Shown here in pieces: positions 8,248 through 16,532 of a stretch of 64,000 nucleotides of DNA; positions within the stretch are counted from its first letter, which is position 1, and every line of letters starts with the position of its first letter. Under the pieces are notes generated by a model. The model saw only the letters and a program-made list of their open reading frames with translations, ran no database searches and was not told the origin of the DNA. Position numbers and translations under genes: made by a program. The stretch is from Janthinobacterium silvisoli (GTDB lineage: Bacteria; Pseudomonadota; Gammaproteobacteria; Burkholderiales; Burkholderiaceae_D), in the NCBI RefSeq assembly GCF_014200725.1, contig NZ_JACHCL010000011.1:38956-102955 (forward strand). Reading direction: 5' to 3'.

Positions 8248-9945
8248 TTAAAACTCTTCCCACTCGCCGCTGCTGTCGGCTACCGCTTTGGCGGCACGCT
8301 GCTTGACCGCCAGTTTTTTGGCGGGGCTGGGCAGCGGCGCACGCGGGGCTGGCGTGGTGGCTAGCGGCTTGCGCACTGCAGCTTCCACGCCGCGGTGTCC
8401 GGCGTCAACCTTGAAGATGCTGACCATCGCGGCCAGCTCTGCCGCCTGATCCTGCATCGCGGCCGAGGCAGCCGCCGCTTCTTCCACCAGCGCCGCATTC
8501 TGCTGCGTCACGGTATCCATTTCCGCCACGGCCTGGTTGATCTGGCCGATGCCCATTTCCTGCTCGCGGCCGGCAGCGCTGATCTCGGCCATGATGTCGG
8601 TCACGCGGCGGATACTGGCGACGATTTCTTCCATCGTACTGCCCGTCTGGCTGACCAGCTCGCTACCTGCATCCACGTTCTGCACCGACGCTTCGATAAG
8701 CAGCTTGATATCCTTGGCCGCACTGGCCGAGCGGTGCGCCAGGTTGCGCACTTCGGTAGCGACCACGGCAAAACCGCGCCCCTGTTCACCCGCACGCGCC
8801 GCTTCCACGGCCGCGTTCAAGGCCAGGATATTCGTCTGGAAGGCGATGCCGTCGATCACGCCGATAATGTCGGCAATCTTTTTCGACGAGGCGCTGATGG
8901 TGCCCATGGTGGTGACTACCTGCGCCACCAGCGCACCACCCTTGACGGCCACGTCGGAGGCGGACACAGCCAGTTGATTGGCCTGGCGCGCATTGTCCGA
9001 ATTCTGCTTGACAGTCGAGGTCAGCTCTTCCAGCGAGGAAGCGGTTTCTTCCAGGCTGGACGCTTGCTGTTCCGTGCGGCTCGACAAATCAAGGTTGCCC
9101 GAAGCAATTTCATTGCTGGCTGTGGCGATCGCGCCGCTGCCATCGCGCACGCCGCGCACCGTGTTCGACAAGCGCTCCTGCATCTTCTGCAAGCCATCCA
9201 GTAATTGTCCCATTTCATCGCGGCGCGCGATGACGATGGTATTGGCCAGGTTGCCTTCGGCAATCGCGCCGAAGTGGCGCAGGGCCTGATCCAGCGGGCC
9301 AAAGATGGCGCGCAGCAAGAGCACGCTGGAGATGATGATCAACAACACGCCGATCACCAGGCCGCCGATGGCCATCGCCACCTGACTGCGGTAACGGGCC
9401 TGGCTATCGTTATACAGTTGTTGCGCCGAGGTCAGCTGGAAATCGGTCAGCGTGACGGCAGCCGCTTCGGCTGCGCGCGACAGGGGCAGCACATCGACCA
9501 TCATCATGCGGTCCACCTGCTCATTCTTTCCTTCACGCAGGGCCTTGACCATGGCCAGCAAGCCATTGTTGATGTAGTCACCGCGCTTCTTGTCCAGGTC
9601 ATCGGACAAACGTTTTTCATCCGTGTTTTGCGGCAGCGCCAGATACACTTTCCAGGCCTTGTTGGACGTCTCAACAAACTGCTCCGCGCGCCCCAGCGTA
9701 TCCTTGGCATCGGGCGCGTCGGGATGGAGCAGCACCCGGTCCATCGTGAAGCGGGCGCGGCCCAGCGCAATCTGCGATTCGCCGATCGCCTGCGTGGAAG
9801 CGAGCTGGTTGGTGTACACCTCGTTCAAGCTGCCATTGGCTGCCTTCAGGCCGATGATGCTCATGGCGCCCAGGACAGCGATCAGCAGCCCCAGCACAGT
9901 CATGGTGACGATCAGGCGCATCTTTATTGTAATTCTGGAGAACAT
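8248..9945 (-). CDS. Methyl-accepting chemotaxis protein with Tar-like ligand domain (MCP 1)
   Basis: The product is 565 residues from the ATG at 9945, supported by AGGAAA about eight bases upstream. Layout: TM1 (about 8-30), a periplasmic four-helix TarH-like domain, TM2 (about 190-210), HAMP, and a cytoplasmic signalling domain with the invariant hairpin tip FQTNILALNAAVEAARAGEQ. The C-terminus ends in EWEEF, matching the xWxxF pentapeptide that docks CheR/CheB, so this receptor should be adaptation-competent. The attractant is unknown. It is convergent with the AI-2E permease gene, nine bases away. Confidence 0.95.
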   Translation of the reverse strand: MFSRITIKMRLIVTMTVLGLLIAVLGAMSIIGLKAANGSLNEVYTNQLASTQAIGESQIALGRARFTMDRVLLHPDAPDAKDTLGRAEQFVETSNKAWKVYLALPQNTDEKRLSDDLDKKRGDYINNGLLAMVKALREGKNEQVDRMMMVDVLPLSRAAEAAAVTLTDFQLTSAQQLYNDSQARYRSQVAMAIGGLVIGVLLIIISSVLLLRAIFGPLDQALRHFGAIAEGNLANTIVIARRDEMGQLLDGLQKMQERLSNTVRGVRDGSGAIATASNEIASGNLDLSSRTEQQASSLEETASSLEELTSTVKQNSDNARQANQLAVSASDVAVKGGALVAQVVTTMGTISASSKKIADIIGVIDGIAFQTNILALNAAVEAARAGEQGRGFAVVATEVRNLAHRSASAAKDIKLLIEASVQNVDAGSELVSQTGSTMEEIVASIRRVTDIMAEISAAGREQEMGIGQINQAVAEMDTVTQQNAALVEEAAAASAAMQDQAAELAAMVSIFKVDAGHRGVEAAVRKPLATTPAPRAPLPSPAKKLAVKQRAAKAVADSSGEWEEF

Positions 9946-10288
9946 GCAATTTTTCCTAGGGTAAGGGCGCAACTATCCCCGCGTTTCTCCAGCAAAAAAG
10001 AAACGTCAAATGGACGAGGATTTGAATGACTTGTTCAGGGCAAACACCGGTCGATGGAGCGTCTGCGGCAGCAGGGGGAAAGGCGGCCCGCTCAGATCGA
10101 TAAGGAGAAAAATCAGGGTAACGGGGTAGAGGTTGACCCGGTTTTTATTTCCTGATTTCAAGATACAGGGAAACATTATCAGTAGCAATATTCACCATCA
10201 ATTTTCACACATTGTCACACTAGACTGATGTTTTTTAAGCAGAATGGCGCTCCGGGGTCGTAGCGGAACGCCATTTATGCTATTTAAA
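9946..10288. other. Gene-free stretch with one hairpin
   Basis: These 343 bases carry no supported gene. A hairpin with 12-bp arms and one mismatch lies at 10243-10254 / 10264-10275, just beyond the stop of the EamA gene. It lacks a following T-run on the minus strand, so it is at best a weak terminator or a 3' stabilising structure for that transcript. Confidence 0.45.
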
Positions 10289-11215
10289 TTAAAACGTGCT
10301 TTGCTGAACACCCGATACGTTTGCGCGCCGCGCAAACAAGGGTTGCTGCACCGTTTGCGCCAGCAGCACGCCCAGCAGCGAGATGCCGCCACCGATCAAA
10401 TGATAGCCACGCATGCTTTCATGTAACCAGACGATGGCCAGTAATGCCGTCAGTATGGGCAACAGATTAACGTAGATGCTGCAACGGTTGGGGCCCAGCA
10501 ACTTCACGCCCTGTATCCACAGAAACGATAAAACAATGGACGAGCCTATGCCCGCGTAGGCGATCAGCGGCAAGGTGGTGGCGTCGAGCGCGGCATGGCC
10601 AGCCGGCAGCAGCAGGAAAAACGGCAGCATGCACAACAGCGCTGCCAGCGCCTGGCAATAAATCATTTGCCAGGGTGGCACGGATAAACGCCAGCGGCGC
10701 AGCAAGACACCGTACAGGGCAAAGATCAAGGTGGCCAGCAGCATCAGTCCATCACCCGCATGCACGCCTTCGTGCAGCAGCGCCAGCACATCGCCGCGTC
10801 CGACCAGGTACAGCAAACCGCCAAACGACAGCAGGCCGCCGGCCGCCATGCCGACCGTCAGGCGCTCGCCCAGCAGCAGCACGCTGAGGATGGCTGTCAT
10901 CAAGGGCGCCAGGGCCGTGACGATGGCCATATTGGTGGCAGTGGTGCTATCGGCCGCCCGGTAAGACAAGCTCTGGAACAGCGCCATCGACATCAGGCCG
11001 CAGACGGCCAGCTGCCACCACTGGCGGCAGATCGCGGCACGGTTGGACCACAGCGGGCGGATGATGAAGGGCGTCATTACCAGCAACACCAGCACCAGCC
11101 GGTAAAAGGTGATGGCCGTGGGGGCGATGCTGGCGGCGGCCAGCTTGGACACGACCACATTGCCGGCCCACAGCAACATGGCAAGGAAGGGATATATATA
11201 TGCACGGACAGGCAT
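10289..11215 (-). CDS. EamA/DMT-family transporter
   Basis: The product is 308 residues from the ATG at 11215 (CTGGAG lies nine bases upstream), with about ten hydrophobic segments arranged as two EamA repeats. The first repeat begins FLAMLLWAGNVVVSKLAA and the second ends IVWLHESMRGYHLIGGGISL. These proteins usually export amino acids, metabolites or drugs. The AraC-type regulator at 11312 is divergent, with only 96 bases between starts, and is the likely activator. Substrate unknown. Confidence 0.92.
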   Translation of the reverse strand: MPVRAYIYPFLAMLLWAGNVVVSKLAAASIAPTAITFYRLVLVLLVMTPFIIRPLWSNRAAICRQWWQLAVCGLMSMALFQSLSYRAADSTTATNMAIVTALAPLMTAILSVLLLGERLTVGMAAGGLLSFGGLLYLVGRGDVLALLHEGVHAGDGLMLLATLIFALYGVLLRRWRLSVPPWQMIYCQALAALLCMLPFFLLLPAGHAALDATTLPLIAYAGIGSSIVLSFLWIQGVKLLGPNRCSIYVNLLPILTALLAIVWLHESMRGYHLIGGGISLLGVLLAQTVQQPLFARRANVSGVQQSTF

Positions 11216-11311
11216 TGTCAGGCTCCAGGAATAATGGAAAACCATCATGCCGCAACCGTGGCGCGCCTTCTCGCGTTAAGATGTCTACACCTATCGCAAA
11301 AGTGACATATC

Positions 11312-12118
11312 GTGCAAATTGCTGATTACCAAGTCCTGATCCCCGTGAACACGCGTGCCATGGCGCTGGCTGTCGATTATCCGCATGGCCACGTGATTTC
11401 CGTGCACCGGCATACGCATGCACAGCTGATCTATGCCACCGATGGCGTGATGACCATCGCAACGCAAGACGGCCGCTGGGTGGTGCCACCCACGCGCGGC
11501 GTGTGGCTGCAGGCGGGCGTGGAACACCAGATACGCATGAGTGGCGAGGTCAAGATGCGCACGGTGTTCGTCGATTGCGCCCACTCCCCCTTGTTGCCGC
11601 GCCATAGCTGCGTGCTGGAGGTCAGCCCCCTGCTGCGCCAGCTGATCCTGGCGGCCATCGATATCGTGCCCGGCTTCACGGAAGGGGGCCGCGACTGGCA
11701 TTTGCTGCAACTGCTGTTGCACGAACTCGACAGCCTGCCCGTGCTGCCCCTGTATTTGCCGGTGCCGACCGACCCGCGCCTGCGCAGCGTGTGCAGCGAG
11801 CTGATGGCCAGGCCGGGCGAGCATGCGACGGTGGATGACTGGGCCGGGCAACTGGGCATTACCGCGCGCAGCCTGCACCGCTTATTCCAGAAACAGACGG
11901 GCATGCGCTTTGGTCACTGGCGCCAGCAGGCAAGATTGCTGCGGGCGCTCGAGCAACTGGCGCGCGGCGGCAAGGTGATCGACGTGGCGCTGGACAATGG
12001 CTACACCAGCCAGAGCGCATTTGCTGCCATGTTCAAAAAGCATTTCGGCACCACGCCGACGGCGTTTTACCAGCCGACCTCCTCCGTAGCCAAAAAAAAT
12101 GCTGCTATGCATCAATAA
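11312..12118 (+). CDS. AraC-family regulator with cupin domain
   Basis: The product is 268 residues from a GTG start at 11312. The N-terminal cupin contains SVHRHTHAQLIYATDGVMTI and VPPTRGVWLQAGVEHQIRM. The C-terminal double HTH runs from about residue 170 (WAGQLGITARSLHRLFQKQT, then DVALDNGYTSQSAFAAMFKK). This arrangement is typical of small-molecule-responsive activators that control an adjacent divergent exporter, here the EamA gene. An ATG at 11360 is an alternative start but would remove a conserved N-terminal strand. Confidence 0.92.
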   Translation: MQIADYQVLIPVNTRAMALAVDYPHGHVISVHRHTHAQLIYATDGVMTIATQDGRWVVPPTRGVWLQAGVEHQIRMSGEVKMRTVFVDCAHSPLLPRHSCVLEVSPLLRQLILAAIDIVPGFTEGGRDWHLLQLLLHELDSLPVLPLYLPVPTDPRLRSVCSELMARPGEHATVDDWAGQLGITARSLHRLFQKQTGMRFGHWRQQARLLRALEQLARGGKVIDVALDNGYTSQSAFAAMFKKHFGTTPTAFYQPTSSVAKKNAAMHQ

Positions 12119-12210
12119 ACATGGGCGATTGCCGAAGCGCTTGATATCATCGCAAGCCTGATGAACCGCACCCATCCCGGTGACGGTTTCCCCCTTCTTT
12201 CGGCACCAAC

Positions 12211-12810
12211 ATGACACAGAATTTCTTCCAGACCTTTATTTTGCTCTTGCTCGTTACCGATCCGTTCGGCAATGTTTCCCTTTTCGTCAATGCCTTGAAA
12301 CGTGTTCCTGTCGAGCGCCGCTGGAAAGTTGTCGTGCGCGAATGCATGATCGCCTTCGGTATCTTGCTGTTGTTTATGTTCTTTGGCCGCCACTTCCTGA
12401 AAGCCATGCAATTGTCGGAAGTCGCGCTGCGCATCGGCGGCGGCGTGATCCTGTTCCTGATCGCCATGCGCATGGTGTTTCCGCAACCGAGCAATGGCAA
12501 TAACGACCACGACATCGGCGACGAACCGTTCATCGTGCCGCTGGCCATTCCCGCGCTGGCTGGCCCTTCCGCGCTGGCGACCGTACTGCTGTTTTCCTCG
12601 CATGAAATGAGCGAAGTGGTCGCCCACGTGGCGGGCCTGACGGCAGTGGCCATGGTCTGGCTGGCCGTCTTCCTGTGCGCCGAACGATTGCAACGGGCGC
12701 TGGGTCCGCGCGTGATGACCGCTTTCGAGCGCCTGATGGGCTTGATCCTGACGGCGATGGCGATCGAAATGCTGCTGGCCGGCATACGCGTCTTCCTGAA
12801 ATCCGTCTGA
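12211..12810 (+). CDS. MarC-family membrane protein
   Basis: The product is a 199-residue integral membrane protein with six hydrophobic segments. Family motifs include LLLVTDPFGNVSLFV near the N-terminus and FIVPLAIPALAGPSALATVL near residue 110. MarC/NAAT proteins are inner-membrane proteins of unsettled function; the old multiple-antibiotic-resistance link in E. coli was not upheld. It appears to be a single-gene transcript. Confidence 0.9.
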   Translation: MTQNFFQTFILLLLVTDPFGNVSLFVNALKRVPVERRWKVVVRECMIAFGILLLFMFFGRHFLKAMQLSEVALRIGGGVILFLIAMRMVFPQPSNGNNDHDIGDEPFIVPLAIPALAGPSALATVLLFSSHEMSEVVAHVAGLTAVAMVWLAVFLCAERLQRALGPRVMTAFERLMGLILTAMAIEMLLAGIRVFLKSV

Positions 12811-12811
12811 T

Positions 12812-12931
12812 AACGCCTATCAAAACCTACTGCGCGTCGCGATTTGCAGCCTGCGATGCTCACTGTGCCTGCGCACAGTTCCGCTTCTCAGCCGCAACTA
12901 GCTTCCGCTCGCTACGGTTTTGTTAGGCGTT
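12812..12931. repeat. Intergenic palindromic element with imperfect terminal repeats
   Basis: The 15-bp ends AACGCCTATCAAAAC (12812-12826) and the reverse complement of AACGCCTAACAAAAC (12917-12931) match at 14 of 15 positions. Similarity continues inward. An internal hairpin ACTGTGC / GCACAGT (12862-12868, 12873-12879) sits near the centre. The 120-bp unit exactly fills the gap between the convergent marC and MFS genes. The form resembles a REP/MITE-type dispersed intergenic repeat; a second copy was not found here. Confidence 0.6.
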
Positions 12932-12955
12932 GTAAGACTACGCGATACCGATCGA

Positions 12956-14140
12956 CTATTCCGCCGTCCCAAGCATCTGCAGGGACGGCACCCGGTAGCG
13001 CCAGGCCTTGAACACGATCACCACCAGCGCCAGCACGGCAAACAGCACGCCGCTGGCGATCGCCCCCTGCATGCCGTAGCGGGCAATCGCCATACCACCG
13101 GCCAGCGCGCCCACCGTCACGCCCAGGTTGATGGCGGCGATATACACGCCGATGGCAAACGCGGGCGCTTCCTGCGCTTCGCCGCTGAGCCACACTTGCG
13201 TGACGATCAGCCCGCTTGTATGGGCCGCGCCCCAGAACAGCGCCAGCACGGCCAAACCAGCCCAGCCCATGTCCGCTCCCGCATAGCGGTATAGCAGCCC
13301 ATATGCCAGGCCCAGCAGGATCGGCTGCAACAGCACCGTGCGCAATACGTGCATGCCCAGCAAACGGCCCGCCAGCAAGTTGCCAGCCACGCCGCCCACC
13401 CCAAATACCACCAGGATCAAGCCCGTCTGGCGCGCACTCAAGCCCGTCACCTGCTCCAGGTAGGCGGCTGCATACGCATACACGGAAAACATGGCGGCAA
13501 ACACCAGCACGGCAGCGATGATATTGAGCCATAGCGCGCCCTTGCGCAGGATGGCCAGCTGGTGGCCATAGGCCATGGGTTTTTCCTGAGGCGCATCGGG
13601 TAGATAACGCCACACTCCCAGCGCGGCAAGCGCATTGACCAGGGCGCAGGCGAGGAACGATGCCTCATAACCATACTGGGCCGCAATCCAGGTGGTGAGC
13701 GGAATACCCAGCACCATGCCCAGGCTGGTACCGACAAAGGCATGCGCACTGGCCCGCGCCGCTTGCTGCGGCGGATACAGGGTCGCAGCCGCTACCATCG
13801 CCAGCGAAAAATACACAGGGTGAAACAGCGCCGGCACCATGCGCAGCGCCAGCAACCATTCAAAACGGGGCGCATACGCTGAAATCAGGCTGGTCAGCGC
13901 AAACACGCACAGCGAGACCAGCAGCACGCGCTTGCGGCGCCAGCGCGTGGCCAGCAAGACCAGGAAAGGACCACCCACCGCGATCACCAGTGCAAACAGG
14001 CTGACCAGCCAGCCGGCTTGCGCGGCCGTCACCTGGAAACGCTGCATAATCATCGGCAAGATACCGACCACGCCAAACTCGATGCAATACAGGCCAAACA
14101 AGCCCAGCGCGAGAAAAACAATCGGCTGCGGGCGCATCAT
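12956..14140 (-). CDS. MFS transporter (AraJ/YdhP-type exporter)
   Basis: The product is 394 residues with twelve hydrophobic segments. Its first helix is FLALGLFGLYCIEFGVVGIL, and an MFS loop motif follows TM2 (FLVLLATRWRRKRVLL). The ATG at 14140 overlaps the stop of the upstream beta-lactamase-fold gene (ATGA), so the pair is translationally coupled. It probably exports a drug or metabolite. The LysR gene at 15430, divergent from the pair, is the likely regulator. Confidence 0.92.
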   Translation of the reverse strand: MMRPQPIVFLALGLFGLYCIEFGVVGILPMIMQRFQVTAAQAGWLVSLFALVIAVGGPFLVLLATRWRRKRVLLVSLCVFALTSLISAYAPRFEWLLALRMVPALFHPVYFSLAMVAAATLYPPQQAARASAHAFVGTSLGMVLGIPLTTWIAAQYGYEASFLACALVNALAALGVWRYLPDAPQEKPMAYGHQLAILRKGALWLNIIAAVLVFAAMFSVYAYAAAYLEQVTGLSARQTGLILVVFGVGGVAGNLLAGRLLGMHVLRTVLLQPILLGLAYGLLYRYAGADMGWAGLAVLALFWGAAHTSGLIVTQVWLSGEAQEAPAFAIGVYIAAINLGVTVGALAGGMAIARYGMQGAIASGVLFAVLALVVIVFKAWRYRVPSLQMLGTAE

Positions 14141-15318
14141 GGTTTTTCCTGCACGCCATACACAGCCTGGCACAGTTCCCCTACGAACGCTCCCGCCATG
14201 CCTTCGAGCGCCGTATTGGTGAACGCCACCACCGATAACTCACGGGCAGGATCGACAAACCACGAATGGCCATAGGTGCCGCCCATGCGCCAGGTACCGG
14301 CCGCCTCCGGCGTGGCCGCCAAATGCGGATAGTTCAGCACGGTAAAGCCCAGGCCGAAACCACGGCCGGGCCAGAATGGCAGTTCAAAGTGACTCGTCTG
14401 GCTGGCGCCCAATTGCTCGACCAGGCTGGACGGCAACAAGGGCGCGCCACCCAGGCGCAGCGTTTCCAGCAAGCGCATGAAATCATCGGCTGAACCTACC
14501 ATGCCGGCCCCACCCGAAGCATGGGCTTGTTCATTCAGGGCGCGCGCCGGCGACAAGCGAAAGCCCGCCATGCCATCCAGGAACGGTAAATGATCGTCGC
14601 CCACATCCAATAAGCGGCGCGGCTGCGCATCGGGCGCCGTACGGTCGGCATAGGCTACCGCCAGGCGCGCCGGGTCCACGGCGATAAAACCTGTGTCGTG
14701 CATGGCCAGCGGCGCCGTCACCAGAGAGCGCACCGCCTGCGCCAGTGGCAAGCCGCTGGCGTGCTCGATCACGGCGCCCAGCACATCGGTGGCGATCGAA
14801 TACGCCCAGCGCTCACCCGGTGCATAAGCCAGCGGCACGCTGGCCAGGCGGCGCAGATTATCTTCCAGCGTCATGACAGCCGCATCCATGCCGTCCGACA
14901 CGCCCGCCTGCGCATACGGGCCACCGGGCGGCTGGAAAAAGCCATAGTCCAGGCCTGCCGTATGCGTGAGCAAATGGCGCACGGTGATCTGCGCCACGGC
15001 GCCGTCAGGCTGGCGCGGCTGGAAATACGGCAGCCAGCGGGCCACCAGGTCATCGAGACCCAAACGGCCCTGGCCCACCAGCGCCAGCGCGGCGGTCGAG
15101 ACGATGGGTTTGCTGACAGACGCCAGGCGGAACAGCGCATCGCCGCGCATGGGAAGTTGCGCTTCACGGTCCAGGTAACCGGCGGCACGCCGGTAAATTT
15201 CGCGGCCCTGGTGGCGCACCAGCACTACCGCGCCCACCAGGCGCTGCTGCTGCACGACGGTATCGAGCAGGGTATCGATGCGGGATGACAGATTGACGGG
15301 AGAAAGATCGATGGTCAT
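14137..15318 (-). CDS. Serine hydrolase of the beta-lactamase / class C esterase fold
   Basis: The product is 393 residues. The S-x-x-K motif appears as SVSK (in FRLASVSKPIVSTAALAL) near residue 66, the Tyr motif as WAYSIATDVL near 170, and a C-terminal GGTYGHSWFVDP in the KTG/HxG position. There is no signal peptide, so it is more likely a cytoplasmic esterase or EstB-like hydrolase than a secreted beta-lactamase. The ATG at 15318 has AAGG seven bases upstream; longer frames reach into the antisense of the LysR gene and are not real. It is coupled to the MFS gene downstream. Confidence 0.9.
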   Translation of the reverse strand: MTIDLSPVNLSSRIDTLLDTVVQQQRLVGAVVLVRHQGREIYRRAAGYLDREAQLPMRGDALFRLASVSKPIVSTAALALVGQGRLGLDDLVARWLPYFQPRQPDGAVAQITVRHLLTHTAGLDYGFFQPPGGPYAQAGVSDGMDAAVMTLEDNLRRLASVPLAYAPGERWAYSIATDVLGAVIEHASGLPLAQAVRSLVTAPLAMHDTGFIAVDPARLAVAYADRTAPDAQPRRLLDVGDDHLPFLDGMAGFRLSPARALNEQAHASGGAGMVGSADDFMRLLETLRLGGAPLLPSSLVEQLGASQTSHFELPFWPGRGFGLGFTVLNYPHLAATPEAAGTWRMGGTYGHSWFVDPARELSVVAFTNTALEGMAGAFVGELCQAVYGVQEKP

Positions 15319-15429
15319 GACTAGCCTTGTAAAAGTACAGGCTGACAGCGTAAAACTATCGTCATCAAAGAAAAATGGGCTATAGTTTCTTTCACAGCGG
15401 ACGTTGACATCCGCAATCGAAAGAACACA

Positions 15430-16320
15430 TTGGATAATCTGGCAGGGTTCACGGCTTTCGTGCAGGCGGCGGAAACGCGCAGTTTCGTGGCGGCCGGGCG
15501 CGTGCTGGGCATCTCGGCGTCGGCCATCGGCAAGAGCATAGCGCGGCTGGAAGAGCGCCTCGGCGTACGCCTGTTTCACCGCAATACGCGCAGCATCACG
15601 CTGACCAGCGAAGGCAGTGTGTTCCTGGAACGTTGCCGGCGCATCCTCGGCGAAATCGAAGCGGCCGAGCTGGAACTGTCGAACAGCAAGAATGCGCCGC
15701 AGGGGCGTTTGAAAGTGAGCCTGCCGCTGGTGGGCAGCTTGCTCAATCCCGTGCTGGCAGCCTTCGCCCACGCTTATCCGCAAGTGGAACTGGAGCTCGA
15801 TTTTACGGACCGCCGGGTCGACGTGATCGAGGAAGGCTATGACGCCGTGGTGCGGGCCGGCGAAAGCGCCGACAGCCGTTTGATGAGCCGGCAACTGGGC
15901 CTGTTCCAGCTGCAGCTCGTGGCCTCGCCCGCCTACCTGGCCCGGCATGGCGCGCCAGCCGCGCCGGCAGACCTGGCCCGGCACACTTGTTTGCTGTATA
16001 AATTTCCCAGCAGCGGCAAGATCGAAGCCTGGCCGCTGCCGGCATGGAGCGGCTTGCTGGCGGCTGGCTTGCCCACCGTTCTCAGCTGCAACAATGTCGA
16101 GACTTTGCTGCACTTTGCCGAAAGCGGCCTGGGGATCGCCGCCCTGCCCGACTTTGCCGTGCGCGCCGCGCGCGAGGCCGGCCGCCTGTTGCCCGTGCTG
16201 GCGCAGCATACGCAGCACACCGGCGCTTTCCGCATCCTGTGGCCCGGCAGCCGCCATGTGTCACCCAAGCTGCGCGCCTTGATCGACTTCCTGGCGGAGC
16301 ACGTTTTCCAAAAAGGCTGA
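15430..16320 (+). CDS. LysR-family transcriptional regulator
   Basis: The product is 296 residues. The N-terminal HTH reads FTAFVQAAETRSFVAAGRVL then IGKSIARLEERLGVRLFHRN, followed by a LysR effector domain from about residue 90. The start is TTG at 15430; the frame before it is closed and a purine-rich GAAAG precedes it. The 111-base gap to the divergent hydrolase-MFS pair should hold the shared operator. The effector is unknown. Confidence 0.93.
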   Translation: MDNLAGFTAFVQAAETRSFVAAGRVLGISASAIGKSIARLEERLGVRLFHRNTRSITLTSEGSVFLERCRRILGEIEAAELELSNSKNAPQGRLKVSLPLVGSLLNPVLAAFAHAYPQVELELDFTDRRVDVIEEGYDAVVRAGESADSRLMSRQLGLFQLQLVASPAYLARHGAPAAPADLARHTCLLYKFPSSGKIEAWPLPAWSGLLAAGLPTVLSCNNVETLLHFAESGLGIAALPDFAVRAAREAGRLLPVLAQHTQHTGAFRILWPGSRHVSPKLRALIDFLAEHVFQKG

Positions 16321-16355
16321 GTTCGCTTCAGCACCTCTCTCGTTGTTTCCATACG

Positions 16356-16382
16356 ACAAGCTATTTCATTTGCTGCCGATCT
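16356..16382 (+). promoter_or_regulatory. Possible sigma-28 (FliA) promoter for MCP 2
   Basis: ACAA (16356-16359), then 15 bases, then GCCGATCT (16375-16382). The FliA consensus is TAAA-N15-GCCGATAA. The -10 half matches 6 of 8 and the spacing is exact, but the -35 half is poor. It lies about 150 bases upstream of a chemoreceptor gene, the class of gene FliA usually transcribes. Confidence 0.3.
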
Positions 16383-16532
16383 TCCAATTTTTATTAGATT
16401 GACAGCAATTAACAGTATTGCCACACGGAATTTTCAGGAACAATTATGGCCTGGCCTCGCTACGTATAAACCCGTAGCGCCCTGGCGTCACAAGCAGGTA
16501 TTCCTCTTTATTCCAGAAACACGAAAGCAATC

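Noticed and set aside
10006..10188. 60-codon minus-strand frame between MCP 1 and the EamA gene
   Set aside because: No homology features and no ribosome site; likely chance.
10243..10275. Intrinsic terminator of the EamA gene
   Set aside because: The stem is good, but no T run follows it on the minus strand, so it is listed only as a hairpin.
15319..16257. Long minus-strand frame that extends the beta-lactamase-fold protein by about 313 residues
   Set aside because: It is the antisense of the LysR gene at 15430-16320, has odd Gln/His/Arg-rich composition, and a proper ATG with AAGG exists at 15318.
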